Source: Lachnoanaerobaculum saburreum DSM 3986 (lineage in GTDB: Bacteria; Bacillota; Clostridia; Lachnospirales; Lachnospiraceae). From it: 52,402 bases of DNA. Below are positions 8,437 through 18,701 of this stretch, in pieces (position 1 is the stretch's first letter; each line of letters starts with the position of its first letter). The position numbers were made by a program, and so were the translations under genes. Under the pieces are notes generated by a model. That model did not search any database and was not told the origin of the DNA. It worked only from the letters and a program-made list of their open reading frames with translations. The DNA lies in assembly GCF_000185385.1 (NCBI RefSeq), contig NZ_GL622296.1:1049749-1102150 (forward strand), in the 5' to 3' direction.

Positions 8437-8946
8437 ATGTCGGATAAAAAAATTTATTTATGCGGTTTTATGGCAAGCGGAAAGACCACTGTAGGAAAGG
8501 CATTGTCAAAAAAATTAAATATTGATTATGTTGATACCGATGAGCTTCTGGTAGAGACTTACGGCCTTGGCATTCCTGCCATATTTGAAAAATACGGTGA
8601 AGATTATTTTAGAGACCTTGAATATGATATTGCTAAAAAGACTGCTGATATGAAAGGCGGAGTGGTATCAACCGGTGGAGGAATGCTTACTTTTGACAGA
8701 AATGGTGAGGTTCTACAAAAGAGCGGTATTATCATATGTCTTGTAAGAGATTTTGACAGCATATATCGGGAGATAAAGTCGGATAAAAACAGACCTCTTG
8801 CACAGACAAAGACAAAGGATGAGTTGAGGGAGATGTATGAGAGCAGAATCTTGAAGTATCAAAAGTATGCAGACTATATTGTAGGTAATGACGGCAGTGT
8901 AGATGACTGTGTAAAAAAAATAATGTCCATTATTGACGAGAGTTAA
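8437..8946 (+). CDS. aroK: Shikimate kinase
   Basis: 169 residues with the P-loop GFMASGKTTVGKAL, the shikimate-binding DTDELL Asp pair, the FRDLE segment with the substrate-binding Arg, STGGGM Gly-rich loop, and NRPLA/Y-x3-R lid region near residue 125. It phosphorylates shikimate to shikimate-3-phosphate in aromatic amino acid synthesis. It stands alone without other aro genes, 36 bases after nahK, and may be read through from that operon. A related gluconate kinase is unlikely because the GGG and DTDE motifs fit AroK. Confidence 0.88.
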   Translation: MSDKKIYLCGFMASGKTTVGKALSKKLNIDYVDTDELLVETYGLGIPAIFEKYGEDYFRDLEYDIAKKTADMKGGVVSTGGGMLTFDRNGEVLQKSGIIICLVRDFDSIYREIKSDKNRPLAQTKTKDELREMYESRILKYQKYADYIVGNDGSVDDCVKKIMSIIDES

Positions 8947-9007
8947 AATCCAGTATATACTATTACGAAAGTATGTTCGAATACTTTAAACAGTGATGGA
9001 GATTTTA

Positions 9008-11827
9008 ATGGAAACTAAATATATAAAGATAAGAGGTGCCAATGAGCACAATTTAAAAAATATATCAGTGGATATACCAAGAGGAGAATTGGTGGTTTTG
9101 ACAGGGCTTTCCGGATCGGGAAAGTCCTCTTTGGCGTTCGATACCATATATGCCGAGGGACAAAGAAGATATATGGAGTCAATGTCCTCATATGCGAGGA
9201 TGTTTTTAGGTCAGATGGAAAAACCGGATGTGGAGAGCATAGAGGGACTTTCACCTGCGATTTCAATAGACCAAAAGTCCACAAACAGAAACCCGAGGTC
9301 TACTGTAGGAACAGTTACTGAGATATATGATTATCTTAGACTGCTATATGCAAGGATTGGAATACCGCATTGCCCAAGTTGCGGCAAGGAGATATACAAA
9401 CAGAGTATTGACCAGATGGTGGACAGAGTACTTACTCTGCCTGAAAAGACAAAGTTTATGATACTTGCACCGGTAGTAAGGGGCAAAAAGGGCAGACATG
9501 AAAAGGTGCTTGAAAGTGCGAAAAAATCAGGCTATGTTCGTGCATTGATTGACGGAAATATGTATGAACTGAGTGAGGAGATTAACTTAGAAAAAAACAT
9601 CAAACACAGTATTGATATTGTAATAGACAGACTTTCAGTAAAGGAGAATATAGAAAAGAGACTTACGGATTCGCTTGAGGCTGCATTAAACCTTGGCGGA
9701 GGCTATGCCACCGTTGATGTAATAGGCGCGGAACCTATTAAGTTTTCACAGAATTTTGCATGTCCTGACTGTGGAATCTCTATTGATGAGGTGGAGCCAA
9801 GGACTTTTTCATTTAACAATCCTTTCGGAGCCTGTCCTGACTGTGCAGGCCTTGGTTATACTATGGAATTTGATGAAGACCTTATGATTCCCGACAAGTC
9901 GCTTTCTATCAATCAAGGAGCGATAGTAGTACTTGGATGGCAAAGCAGCAATGACAAGAAAAGCTTCAGTAATGCGATGCTTAGGGCTTTGGCAGAGAAG
10001 TTTAAGTTCAGTCTTGATACACCTTTTGAAGATTATCCTAAAGAGATACATGATATTCTGATTTACGGTACTAGTGAGCAGGTGGATGTAGCCTATACAG
10101 GTCAAAGAGGAAGCGGAGTATATCCGGTAATCTTTGAAGGACTGATAAAGAATATGGAAAAGCGTTACAGGGAGACATATTCTCAGAGTGCAAAGGAAGA
10201 GTATGAACAGTATATGAGAATTGCTCCATGTAAAAGCTGTGGCGGTAAGAGACTAAAAAAGGAAGCGCTTGCAGTGACTGTGGGAGATAAGAATATATAT
10301 GATGCTACAGATGAGTCCATAACGGAGTTTAGAAGCTTTATAGACGGTTTAAAACTTACAAAGATGCAGGAAGCTATAGGCTCGCTTATTTTAAAGGAGA
10401 TCAGAGCAAGAGTTACCTTTCTTATAGATGTCGGACTTGATTACTTAAGTCTTACAAGAGCAACCGGTACTCTTAGCGGCGGTGAAGCACAAAGAATAAG
10501 ACTTGCTACCCAGATAGGTTCAGGGCTTGTAGGAGTGGCGTATATACTGGATGAGCCGAGTATAGGACTCCATCAAAGGGATAATGATAAGCTGCTTGCC
10601 ACTTTGAAACATCTGAGAGATTTGGGAAATTCGGTACTGGTGGTGGAGCATGATGAGGACACTATGATGGAAGCTGACTATATCGTAGATATCGGACCGG
10701 GAGCGGGCAGTCATGGCGGTGAGGTCGTTGCAACAGGCAGTGCCAAAGAGATTATGGCAAATCCTAATTCCGTTACAGGTAAGTATCTTTCAGGTGAGAT
10801 AAAGATACCTGTGCCGAAGAGCAGAAGAACTCCTACAGGCTGGCTTAGAGTAAAGGGAGCGGCACAAAATAACCTTAAGAATATAAATGTAAAGATACCT
10901 ACAGGAGTGATGACCTGTGTTACAGGTGTATCGGGCTCGGGTAAGTCATCACTTGTAAATGAGATAGTTTATAAGGCACTGGCAAAGAAACTGAACCGTG
11001 CCCATACAATTCCCGGTAAATATAAGTCCATAGAGGGGGTGGAACAGCTTGACAAGGTCATTGCTATTGACCAGTCACCGATAGGCAGAACTCCAAGATC
11101 AAATCCTGCCACATATACAGGTGTTTTTGATATGATCAGAGACCTGTTTGCAGCTACTCAGGATGCAAAGATGAGAGGTTATAAAAAGGGAAGATTCAGC
11201 TTTAATGTAAAGGGCGGAAGATGTGAGAGCTGTTCAGGTGACGGTATTATAAAGATTGAGATGCACTTTTTGCCTGATGTATATGTACCATGTGAGGTGT
11301 GTGGAGGAAAGAGATATAACAGAGAGACTTTGGAAGTAAAGTATAAGGGAAAGTCTATATATGATGTACTTGATATGACTGTTGAGGAGGCTTTAACCTT
11401 CTTTGAGAATGTGCCTACCATATCAAGAAAGATACAGACTTTATATGATGTAGGACTTTCATATATCAAGCTTGGACAGCCGTCTACAGAGCTGAGCGGT
11501 GGAGAAGCACAAAGAATAAAGCTTGCAACCGAACTTTCAAAGAGAGCTACAGGAAAGACCATTTATATCTTGGATGAGCCTACTACAGGTCTCCATTTTG
11601 CAGATGTACATAAGCTTGTGGAGATACTTAGAAGACTCTCAGACAGCGGAAATACAGTACTTGTAATAGAGCATAATCTGGATGTTATAAAATGTGCAGA
11701 CTACATAATAGATATAGGACCTGAAGGCGGTGCCGGCGGCGGTGAAGTGGTAGCCACAGGTACACCTGAGGAGATAGCAAATATAGAAAAATCATATACA
11801 GGTAAGTATGTAAAAAAATATCTGTAG
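9008..11827 (+). CDS. uvrA: UvrABC excinuclease subunit A
   Basis: 939 residues with the duplicated ABC ATPase layout of UvrA: first Walker [15 protein letters not shown], UvrB-binding and zinc segment with CPSCGKEI, then CPDCGIS and CPDCAGLGY, signature [16 protein letters not shown], second Walker [14 protein letters not shown], zinc finger CESCSGDG...[10 protein letters not shown] and second signature [15 protein letters not shown]. It scans DNA for bulky lesions as a dimer and loads UvrB. I start it at the ATG preceded by TGGAG at 6-7 bases, giving the conserved [17 protein letters not shown]; in-frame GTG and ATG 12-15 bases earlier are possible but less well spaced. uvrB is not nearby. 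Confidence 0.95.
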   Translation: METKYIKIRGANEHNLKNISVDIPRGELVVLTGLSGSGKSSLAFDTIYAEGQRRYMESMSSYARMFLGQMEKPDVESIEGLSPAISIDQKSTNRNPRSTVGTVTEIYDYLRLLYARIGIPHCPSCGKEIYKQSIDQMVDRVLTLPEKTKFMILAPVVRGKKGRHEKVLESAKKSGYVRALIDGNMYELSEEINLEKNIKHSIDIVIDRLSVKENIEKRLTDSLEAALNLGGGYATVDVIGAEPIKFSQNFACPDCGISIDEVEPRTFSFNNPFGACPDCAGLGYTMEFDEDLMIPDKSLSINQGAIVVLGWQSSNDKKSFSNAMLRALAEKFKFSLDTPFEDYPKEIHDILIYGTSEQVDVAYTGQRGSGVYPVIFEGLIKNMEKRYRETYSQSAKEEYEQYMRIAPCKSCGGKRLKKEALAVTVGDKNIYDATDESITEFRSFIDGLKLTKMQEAIGSLILKEIRARVTFLIDVGLDYLSLTRATGTLSGGEAQRIRLATQIGSGLVGVAYILDEPSIGLHQRDNDKLLATLKHLRDLGNSVLVVEHDEDTMMEADYIVDIGPGAGSHGGEVVATGSAKEIMANPNSVTGKYLSGEIKIPVPKSRRTPTGWLRVKGAAQNNLKNINVKIPTGVMTCVTGVSGSGKSSLVNEIVYKALAKKLNRAHTIPGKYKSIEGVEQLDKVIAIDQSPIGRTPRSNPATYTGVFDMIRDLFAATQDAKMRGYKKGRFSFNVKGGRCESCSGDGIIKIEMHFLPDVYVPCEVCGGKRYNRETLEVKYKGKSIYDVLDMTVEEALTFFENVPTISRKIQTLYDVGLSYIKLGQPSTELSGGEAQRIKLATELSKRATGKTIYILDEPTTGLHFADVHKLVEILRRLSDSGNTVLVIEHNLDVIKCADYIIDIGPEGGAGGGEVVATGTPEEIANIEKSYTGKYVKKYL

Positions 11828-11831
11828 CAAC

Positions 11832-11870
11832 AACTTAAAACACAGCCGTGAGCCGGCTGTGTTTTAAGTT
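11832..11870. terminator. Bidirectional terminator between uvrA and the nitroreductase gene
   Basis: A perfect 17-base inverted repeat (AACTTAAAACACAGCCG and its complement, loop TGAGC) whose A/T ends supply a T-run on either strand. It lies between two convergent genes. Confidence 0.9.
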
Positions 11871-11883
11871 ATATAATACGAAT

Positions 11884-12750
11884 TCAGATATCCAAAGCCG
11901 CCACCAATGTATAATCACTTGGATTTTTAAAATCATCTTTAATATTTGAAACATCAAGACTCCAGTTTCCGATTCCTGAATATTTTGATGACAGTATTAT
12001 ATAGAAGTTAAACATTGCAGCACCAAGGCCTAATAAATTGTCATTCTTTATAACTATTTCATCAAACCTGTTAAATAAATATATGTGGGTTCCGTTTATT
12101 ACAAAACGATAATTTTGATGGTTTAAAAAGCTTGGTGAAAGACTGGCGGCATATACAGCATCAGCAATAACCGGATCCGAGCATTCATCATCAAAATTAT
12201 AGGGGGTGTTAAAGTCGCTATCAAAAGCCAATGCTGTAGCTGCAATCTTTGGAGCTATATGTCCTGCTCTATTGCTTACACCTACATTTGAAGGTGAATG
12301 AATATCAAGTTTTGTAGTTTCCCTTTCTTTCTTACCGTATCCGAAAGCAATTACGCCGGCAACAGTCAGGTCGGATTCGATAAGCAAAACCTTCTTTATC
12401 ATATCACTGTTATCACTTGTTAAAAAACAGGAGGACAGCCCCATCTCTTCAAGCTTTAAAATAAGATTTTCTGCCATAAAACCTGCATTTACAAGATAAT
12501 TATCTTTCTCTTCAGATAGAATAACAAGATAAGCCGGAGCATTAAAGGCATTTCCACGATATCCGGCAACACCGAAAAGTCTGTTTGCAGTATCATCATC
12601 ATTTGCAATAAGTATCTGTGCATTGACATCAAAAAGCTTCGGTACAGAGTTAAAAAAGCTGATTAACTCATCTGTTTTGTTTTGTTCAACTTTTTTCTTA
12701 TAAAAATCTCTGATAGAGTTTCTGCTTTCAATAAGTTCTAAATAATTCAT
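11884..12750 (-). CDS. Nitroreductase-family flavoprotein
   Basis: 288 residues. The first 12 read LELIESRNSIRDF, the conserved R-x-S-x-R FMN-phosphate site of nitroreductases. NAPAYLVIL, AGFMAENLILKLEEMGLSSC and VAGVIAFGYGKKER follow, all usual family blocks. It looks like a tandem two-half nitroreductase of the kind annotated as putative TM nitroreductase; the second half has DAVYAASLSPSFLNHQNYRFV, an echo of the first-half active-site pattern. It probably reduces quinones or nitro compounds with NAD(P)H, substrate unknown. It reads toward uvrA, with the shared terminator between them, and has an AGGGA ribosome site. Confidence 0.8.
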   Translation of the reverse strand: MNYLELIESRNSIRDFYKKKVEQNKTDELISFFNSVPKLFDVNAQILIANDDDTANRLFGVAGYRGNAFNAPAYLVILSEEKDNYLVNAGFMAENLILKLEEMGLSSCFLTSDNSDMIKKVLLIESDLTVAGVIAFGYGKKERETTKLDIHSPSNVGVSNRAGHIAPKIAATALAFDSDFNTPYNFDDECSDPVIADAVYAASLSPSFLNHQNYRFVINGTHIYLFNRFDEIVIKNDNLLGLGAAMFNFYIILSSKYSGIGNWSLDVSNIKDDFKNPSDYTLVAALDI

Positions 12751-12975
12751 ACATTTATCCCTCCATAGTACAAATTTCTAAAAATAAACTATATATATTA
12801 TATGAAATAAAACCGGATTGGTCAAACTCTTATATATTCATATTTACAAAATATAGTTTTATCTGTACAGAAATTTTGTTTCCCAACTTCTTAACCAAGT
12901 GTACAATAAAATAGAAATACTACTGAAAAATATATATAGGTATATAATTGAATGAAAATATTTACAGTAAAAATA

Positions 12976-13003
12976 TTGATTAAACAAAAGAACATGTTAT
13001 AAT
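12976..13003 (+). promoter_or_regulatory. Promoter upstream of dps
   Basis: TTGATT and TATAAT separated by 16 bases, giving a predicted transcript start near 13010 and a leader of about 125 bases. Confidence 0.7.
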
Positions 13004-13009
13004 ACAAAT

Positions 13010-13105
13010 GTCTCTTGGTGAGGCTGTCAGTTCCAAATACTGCAACAGTTTGTGTTGACTTTTGGAAGTTGGGGTCGATAGAAGAGCTTGCATAGTGGAT
13101 TTTGA
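13010..13105 (+). promoter_or_regulatory. Structured 5' leader of dps, class unknown
   Basis: The leader can fold into a long arm: TTCCAAA (13031-13037) pairs with TTTGGAA, and inside it CAACA pairs with TGTTG around a GTTTG loop. CTCTT near 13011 can pair with AAGAG near 13081 to close the whole domain. It opens with TTGGTGAGGCTGTC, which recalls the GGTGAGGCT word of M-box leaders, but the rest does not clearly fit that class. No terminator precedes the ribosome site, so any control would be at translation or RNA stability. Confidence 0.4.
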
Positions 13106-13135
13106 TTTGTAAGGTTTTACAGAAAGGAAGATTTT

Positions 13136-13579
13136 ATGAAACAGGAATTACTGGCAAAGATGAATGCTTATTTAGCCAATCAGGAGATCATGTATATTAA
13201 GTTACATAATATGCATTGGAATTTGAAGGGAAACGGATTTTTTACCCTTCATGCAAAATTAGAGGAATATTATGATCAGACAGCCGATATTATTGATGAG
13301 GTAGCTGAGAGAATACTTGCAATGGGTGAGTTGCCTGTTGCAAACCTTAAGGAAGCATTGGAGATTACTAAGGTTAAGGAGCTTCCGGACGGTGCTATTG
13401 ATATAGCTGAAGCAGTTCGTATCCTTACTATTGATGTTGAGTACTGGATACATGACTCAAAGGAGATTGTAGAGCTGGCTGATAAAGAAGGCGATGTGGT
13501 TACCGCAGATATCTTCACAGGCTATTTGAAAGAATATGAAAAGACCCTGTGGATGTTAAAAGCATTCGCACAAAATTAA
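13136..13579 (+). CDS. dps: Dps-family ferritin-like protein
   Basis: 147 residues, the usual length. The LHNMHWNLKGNGFFTLHAKL and EEYYDQTADIIDEVAERI segments carry the His/Asp/Glu residues that build the inter-subunit ferroxidase site of Dps 12-mers. It stores iron and shields DNA from peroxide. The N-terminal tail is very short and lacks the lysine-rich DNA-binding extension of E. coli Dps, so the iron role may dominate. It is monocistronic, with its own promoter, structured leader and terminator. Confidence 0.9.
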   Translation: MKQELLAKMNAYLANQEIMYIKLHNMHWNLKGNGFFTLHAKLEEYYDQTADIIDEVAERILAMGELPVANLKEALEITKVKELPDGAIDIAEAVRILTIDVEYWIHDSKEIVELADKEGDVVTADIFTGYLKEYEKTLWMLKAFAQN

Positions 13580-13600
13580 ACACTGATTAAATGCTCAAAG

Positions 13601-13629
13601 CACAGCCGTTAAAGCGGCTGTGTTTTTTT
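13601..13629 (+). terminator. Rho-independent terminator after dps
   Basis: CACAGCCG/CGGCTGTG (8 pairs) with loop TTAAAG and a T7 run. Confidence 0.92.
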
Positions 13630-13703
13630 AGCATAATGAAGAATTTTCAACATTGATAGGAATATATCATATTATTCGGTTTAAATAAATTTATTTGTAT
13701 GAA

Positions 13704-13731
13704 TTGCATTTGCCACATATTGTGTTATAAT
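13704..13731 (+). promoter_or_regulatory. Promoter upstream of the GntP permease
   Basis: TTGCAT and TATAAT with a 16-base spacer, about 90 bases before the gene's start. Confidence 0.6.
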
Positions 13732-13825
13732 AAGTTTACAATATTATTAAGTGGAATATGGCATAAATATTAAAAGAAATGTACAAAGAGTTTATGCCGA
13801 TATGTCTTGAGAAGGAGGTTTTGTT

Positions 13826-15217
13826 ATGACAGGTTTACCACTTATATTCGTGTTTATTTTAGCAGTTATCATTATGATAGTTGCCATCTCAAAGCTGGGT
13901 ATACATCCGTTTATATCCATTATGTGTATCTCACTTATTTTGGGGCTGGTGGCAGGTATTCCGTTGGTGGACAAGACTCTGGAAGACGGAACAAAGATAC
14001 AAGGTCTGGCAAGTGTTATCGGAGCGGGATTTGCAGGTACATTCTCAAGTATCGGTATAGTTATTATACTTGGTGCATTGATTGGAACAATCTTGGAAAA
14101 GACCGGTGCGGCATTTAAACTGGCGGATATGGTTATCAAACTTGTGGGGAAAAGCAACCCTGTTCTGGCAGTGGAACTTATGGGTTGGATAGTTTCAATT
14201 CCGGTATTCTGTGATTCGGGATTTGTTATTTTGAATCCTATCAGAAAAGCATTGGTAAAGAGGACGGCAGAGTCGTCTGTAGCTATGACTGTAGGGCTTT
14301 CAGCAGGACTGTATATATCACATGTGTTTATACCTCCTACACCCGGACCTATTGCGGCGGCTTCAACACTTGGAATAGGAGATAATCTGTTGCTTGTTAT
14401 GGGAATGGGTGCGGTATGTTCAGTATTTCCGCTGATTGCAGGATTTTTCTATGCCAAGTATATCGGTAAGAAAGTAAAAGCGGATGATGAAGCCGATTCA
14501 GATGAGATTACAAAGACATACGAAGAAATTGTTGCAGAGTATGGTAAGTTGCCCGGCGGATTGATGTCTTTGGCACCTATTATAGTGCCTGTACTGCTGA
14601 TGGCTGTTGCATCCATAGTTTCAATGATGAAGATTAGCGGCACCGGAGCGGATATTTTAAAATTTATAGGAACACCTATTATCGCACTTGCAGTAGGTAC
14701 TGTTTTTGGTGTACTTCAACTATATTGCACAGGTAAGATGAATGAATTCTATAATATAACCAATGAGACATTAAAAACTGTCGGTCCGATACTGTTTGTA
14801 ACGGCAGCAGGCGGTGTGTTGGGAAAGGTTATAGCTTCATCCGATATGGTAAACTTTATAAAAGATCATGCAGAGGTTTTAAGTACAATGGGTATGTTGT
14901 TCCCGTTTTTACTTTCTGCAATTTTAAAGAGTGCACAGGGCTCATCTACAGTAGCACTTACAACCACAGCCGGAATTGTTGCACCGCTGCTTCCGGCACT
15001 TGGATTTGCAAGTCCTATGAGTGCTACACTTGTAACAATGGCTATAGGTGCAGGTGCTATGACAGTTTCACATGCCAATGACTCATACTTCTGGGTTGTT
15101 ACAAACTTCGGTGCCATGTCACCTGAAAAAGGGTACAAGACACAGACTATGTGTACACTGTTTTTAGGTATAGCGGGAATCATTGAGATAATGATTCTGA
15201 GTCTTTTCCTACATTGA
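13826..15217 (+). CDS. GntP-family gluconate/organic acid permease
   Basis: 463 residues with about 12 hydrophobic segments. Family blocks seen: LGIHPFISIM near the N-terminus, GIVIILGALIGTILEKTGAA, SIPVFCDSGFVILNPI, SHVFIPPTPGPIAAA, LKSAQGSSTVALTTTAGIV and SHANDSYFWVV. GntP proteins are proton symporters for gluconate, 2-keto-3-deoxygluconate or glycerate; the substrate cannot be told from the sequence. No sugar-acid kinase or dehydratase lies alongside. A GGAGG precedes the ATG, and a long-loop hairpin terminator follows. Confidence 0.88.
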   Translation: MTGLPLIFVFILAVIIMIVAISKLGIHPFISIMCISLILGLVAGIPLVDKTLEDGTKIQGLASVIGAGFAGTFSSIGIVIILGALIGTILEKTGAAFKLADMVIKLVGKSNPVLAVELMGWIVSIPVFCDSGFVILNPIRKALVKRTAESSVAMTVGLSAGLYISHVFIPPTPGPIAAASTLGIGDNLLLVMGMGAVCSVFPLIAGFFYAKYIGKKVKADDEADSDEITKTYEEIVAEYGKLPGGLMSLAPIIVPVLLMAVASIVSMMKISGTGADILKFIGTPIIALAVGTVFGVLQLYCTGKMNEFYNITNETLKTVGPILFVTAAGGVLGKVIASSDMVNFIKDHAEVLSTMGMLFPFLLSAILKSAQGSSTVALTTTAGIVAPLLPALGFASPMSATLVTMAIGAGAMTVSHANDSYFWVVTNFGAMSPEKGYKTQTMCTLFLGIAGIIEIMILSLFLH

Positions 15218-15251
15218 TATAAATTGATATAAATTAACAGACAAAATATTT

Positions 15252-15304
15252 AAGGCACAGATTTTATAAATTTAATTTTTTGTAAGGTCTGTGCCTTATT
15301 TTAA
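15252..15304 (+). terminator. Terminator after the GntP gene
   Basis: AAGGCACAGA/TCTGTGCCTT (10 pairs) around an AT-rich 26-base loop, followed by ATTTTAATT. Confidence 0.75.
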
Positions 15305-15401
15305 TTGCTGACAGTATTTTGTATATATGGTATATTTATAGTATTAAATAATAATTTAGAAGATAAGTTTTATAGACTTTTGTATAGACTAAGGAAAGAA
15401 A

Positions 15402-16910
15402 ATGGAATTGCTGGAACAGTGTAAAGAGTGGAATGATAATGAAGAATATAAAAAGGTAGTGGATGCACTTGAGATTCTGCCTGAGAATGCAAGAACTCCT
15501 GAGATGGACTCAGAGCTTGCAAGGGCATACAATAATCTGGGTGAGCCGGGTGATTATAAGATGTTTGGACAGGCACTGAGATTATTGTTGCCATATGAGG
15601 AGTATTTTAGAGGTAATCACAGGTATTACTTCAGAGTGGCATATTCATACTTTTACCTTGATGAGCATGGACTTGCTTTGCATTACTTTAAGCAGGCACT
15701 GGATGCCAGACCCGGAGATGAAGACACAATTGATATGATGAATGAATGTGTGAACCGGCTGACAGATGGAGTTGTAGAGGTATCCATGTCACAGAAACTG
15801 GATTTCTTTTGGGAAGATACACAAGAAGAGATAAGAAAATATGATAAAAACAGCAAGGACTACCATGAAAAGGTGGCCGATATAACAGCTGACGGTATAA
15901 GGGATATATTTCAAAAGATAAATGTAAATATTTTATCGGACGGCAGGATACTTGAACTTGAAGCAGGTGATGATAAGTCAAATGTATTTATGCTTGAGTA
16001 TATTAAGGACACCGTTCCTGATACTCTAAGAAAACTGTTTGATATAAAAGTCGGAATATCACCAAAAGAAAATATCAAAGATATAATGATATATGAGGAT
16101 GAGGAATATGATATAAGTGAACTTAGATTCTTTGTCAGTGATGACAGGCAGATAATTATATATGCTGATGAGTTTGATATTCCGTTAGAGGTTATTGAAC
16201 AGCTTTTTATAGATATCTTTGGTGAGATAGATTTGATGGCAAATGATTTTGAGTTTGATATTGCGGATGAAGATGATTTTAATGCTCCGACTGAGGATAC
16301 ATGTAAGATAGTACTTGACTATAATGAAAAGGAAGATTTCTTAAAAGAATGTGTGGATTATAACGGTCTTAGAGACAGGGCGAAAAGTAAGGGATTCAGA
16401 CTTGGAACAAGTGCCAAAGAGTATCTGAAGATGTATTCCGGTTATCAACTACAGTCTATAGAGGAAGATATCAGAGAGGATATATATATAGGCACTACAT
16501 GTTTGCCTTCTCTTATAAGTGAATATATATCAAGCGGACCGTTTGATATAATGCCTATAATGGATGAACTGTATAGAAATGGCGTTATGGCCGGTTTTTT
16601 TTGTTTCAGTATAGAAGGAGGGGAGCTGACAAATTCTTCATTAGAGTATGAGTTTGAAATTATGAATATTAGAAATCAGCTTATGGAATATATTTTAAAT
16701 GAGCTTGATAAACTTGGTAAGACTAAAGATATAGCCTTCTTAGAGGGTGCTACAGGTAAGATATGCGGATATCTTGATTTTTTGATATTTGGAAGCTTTA
16801 TGGATATTATGAATGCGGCATGTGAGTTCTTTGAAGAGAAAAATATAAAGCTTGCAGGTTATAAGACATTTAGAAAAATATCAAAATTAGTGACATTTAA
16901 GGAGGAATAA
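15402..16910 (+). CDS. TPR-containing protein of unknown function
   Basis: 502 residues, cytoplasmic, strongly acidic. Residues 1-125 form helical TPR-like repeats (ARAYNNLGEPGDYKMFGQAL; VAYSYFYLDEHGLALHYF). The rest is a mixed alpha/beta region I do not recognise, with conserved-looking acidic strands. Its stop overlaps the next gene's ATG by one base (TAATG), so the two are translationally coupled and probably act together. Pairs of this sort occur in Lachnospiraceae and Streptococcus without known role. Confidence 0.6.
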   Translation: MELLEQCKEWNDNEEYKKVVDALEILPENARTPEMDSELARAYNNLGEPGDYKMFGQALRLLLPYEEYFRGNHRYYFRVAYSYFYLDEHGLALHYFKQALDARPGDEDTIDMMNECVNRLTDGVVEVSMSQKLDFFWEDTQEEIRKYDKNSKDYHEKVADITADGIRDIFQKINVNILSDGRILELEAGDDKSNVFMLEYIKDTVPDTLRKLFDIKVGISPKENIKDIMIYEDEEYDISELRFFVSDDRQIIIYADEFDIPLEVIEQLFIDIFGEIDLMANDFEFDIADEDDFNAPTEDTCKIVLDYNEKEDFLKECVDYNGLRDRAKSKGFRLGTSAKEYLKMYSGYQLQSIEEDIREDIYIGTTCLPSLISEYISSGPFDIMPIMDELYRNGVMAGFFCFSIEGGELTNSSLEYEFEIMNIRNQLMEYILNELDKLGKTKDIAFLEGATGKICGYLDFLIFGSFMDIMNAACEFFEEKNIKLAGYKTFRKISKLVTFKEE

Positions 16911-18205
16911 TGTTTAACTTATTTAAGAAAAAGCAAAATGAGGTGGAACTGCCAAAAGTTGCACCGATGGAATTGTGGGAAGAACGTTCATATATGCATG
17001 TGCTGTCTGACAGTGTAGATACTGAAGACATTACAGATGCCAAAGAGAGAATAAAAGCGATAGATGAAGTTAACCTTATAGAATTCAATCAAAAAGACGA
17101 TAAGTCAGGCAATATTATACTTGAATATAAAGGAGAAGAGTATGGTATAGGCTTTTATTTTGGGGATTTTGTATTTGACAGTTTGTACTCATTGCAAAAG
17201 CAAAAGATTCATGATGAAGACTTTAAAAAAATTGAGAAAAAGACCAAATCATTTATTATATATATGAAGTTCAATAAAAATTACTTTGACTCATATCATC
17301 TGCAATTAAAACTGATAACCGCATTTTTCCCTGATACATTGGCAGTAATAGATGAAAGTGCAGAGAAACTTTTAAGCGGAAGATGGGTGAAGTTGGCGGC
17401 CGATTCAAGAGTTGCTCCAAGTGCAGACAGTATATTTACCGTACAGGCGGTATATGATGATAAGACTAAAAAAGTTTGGTTTCATACACATGGAATATGC
17501 AGGACAGGGTTCTCAGAGTTTGAACTTTTAGATATCAGTCAGGACAATGCAAATGATCTGTATTACCTGATAAATACTGTAGCCAACAGAGTTTTGTATC
17601 AAAATGAAGCTATTGATGACTATATGTTTTTAGGTGAGTTTGTAGACGGAAATATGATTGTAGCCACCACTCTTCCTTGGAATGAAGCTGTCTGCAAATA
17701 TCCTAAGGATATACTTGGCGGAGCGGCCGATAGAGAATGCAGTCACAACACAAACAGCAGAGTGATTTTCTTATACTTGACTGAAGATGATGCCAATAAT
17801 AAGAGATATACAAAGCCGTCTGAAGTAGAGGAGAGACTTATAAACAATCCGCTTTATTATTATTCAAATGAGCAGACGGAGAATATGAAGTTCATGGCAA
17901 GGGATAGGTTTGGGCTGTTAAAAGAGGCTGTTTCAAATAATCATGATTATACAGCTTTAATAAAAATAGGTCTTCCTACAACTGACGAGGAAGGAAATAT
18001 AGACTATGAAAATCTTGAACATATATGGTTTGAGTTAAAGGAATTTAACGAAGACGGGTTTAGAGCCGTACTGACACAGAACCCATATAGAGTACCGTCT
18101 ATGAAAGAGGGAGATGAGGGTGAATATACTATATGTGATGTAACGGATTGGATAGTATATACTGATGATATGAGGATTGAACCGAATACAGCTTATTTAT
18201 TATAA
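16910..18205 (+). CDS. DUF4026-like protein
   Basis: 431 residues, soluble, beginning MFNLFKKK. The TLAVIDESAEKLLSGRWVK and VHTHG-like WFHTHGICRTGFSEFELLDI segments and the closing TVCDVTDWIVYTDD-type strand resemble proteins I recall as DUF4026/DUF2314-type, often paired with TPR proteins. The family call is tentative and no function is known. It is preceded by AAGGAGG inside the upstream gene and followed at 44 bases by the YhcH gene, so the four genes up to brnQ may share a transcript. Confidence 0.5.
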   Translation: MFNLFKKKQNEVELPKVAPMELWEERSYMHVLSDSVDTEDITDAKERIKAIDEVNLIEFNQKDDKSGNIILEYKGEEYGIGFYFGDFVFDSLYSLQKQKIHDEDFKKIEKKTKSFIIYMKFNKNYFDSYHLQLKLITAFFPDTLAVIDESAEKLLSGRWVKLAADSRVAPSADSIFTVQAVYDDKTKKVWFHTHGICRTGFSEFELLDISQDNANDLYYLINTVANRVLYQNEAIDDYMFLGEFVDGNMIVATTLPWNEAVCKYPKDILGGAADRECSHNTNSRVIFLYLTEDDANNKRYTKPSEVEERLINNPLYYYSNEQTENMKFMARDRFGLLKEAVSNNHDYTALIKIGLPTTDEEGNIDYENLEHIWFELKEFNEDGFRAVLTQNPYRVPSMKEGDEGEYTICDVTDWIVYTDDMRIEPNTAYLL

Positions 18206-18248
18206 GGGGATTATTTACTATAAAGAGCTTATTTATAAAGGAGAGAAT

Positions 18249-18701
18249 ATGTTTTTTACAAATATCAAGTTAGCTAAGAAGTACAATTATTTGGATGAGA
18301 AATTTTTGAAAGCCTATGACTGGTTGGAAAGTCATGATTTGAAGTCATTGCCTGTAGGAAAGTATGAGATAGCAGGCAGTGATGTGGTTGCAAATGTACA
18401 GGAATATACCACATTGAAGGTGGAAGAAAAAAAGTTTGAGGCACATGATAAATTCTTTGATATTCAATACATGGTAGAAGGTGTGGAATTTTTTGGTATC
18501 TGTGACAGAGAGGGGCTTAAGGTAAAAGAGACAAAACCTGAAAATGATGTGCTTTTCTTTAAAACACCGGATATCTACGGCCATGTGATATTACATCCGG
18601 GTGAGTTTATAGTGGTGGCACCGGAGGATGCGCATATGCCCGGATGTTGTGTGGATAAACCTGAATATGCAAAAAAGGCAGTTGTAAAAGTAAGAGTATG
18701 A
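18249..18701 (+). CDS. YhcH/YjgK/YiaL family cupin-like protein
   Basis: 150 residues. The pattern EAHDKFFDIQYMVEGVEFFGIC, LHPGEFIVVAPEDAHMPGC and a closing KAVVKVRV is that of the YhcH/YjgK/YiaL (DUF386, EbgC-like) beta-barrel family, with His/Glu metal ligands in HDKFFD and EDAHMPG. Members sit in sialic acid, rhamnose or lactose-type pathways and probably act on sugar anomers or acyl-modified sugars. Start chosen at the ATG 5-6 bases after AAGGAG; an upstream in-frame ATG overlaps the previous gene. Its stop overlaps brnQ as ATGA. Confidence 0.8.
   Translation: MFFTNIKLAKKYNYLDEKFLKAYDWLESHDLKSLPVGKYEIAGSDVVANVQEYTTLKVEEKKFEAHDKFFDIQYMVEGVEFFGICDREGLKVKETKPENDVLFFKTPDIYGHVILHPGEFIVVAPEDAHMPGCCVDKPEYAKKAVVKVRV

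Noticed and set aside
13276-13518. Minus frame opposite dps
   Set aside because: Ser/Ile-rich shadow of dps without start signals.
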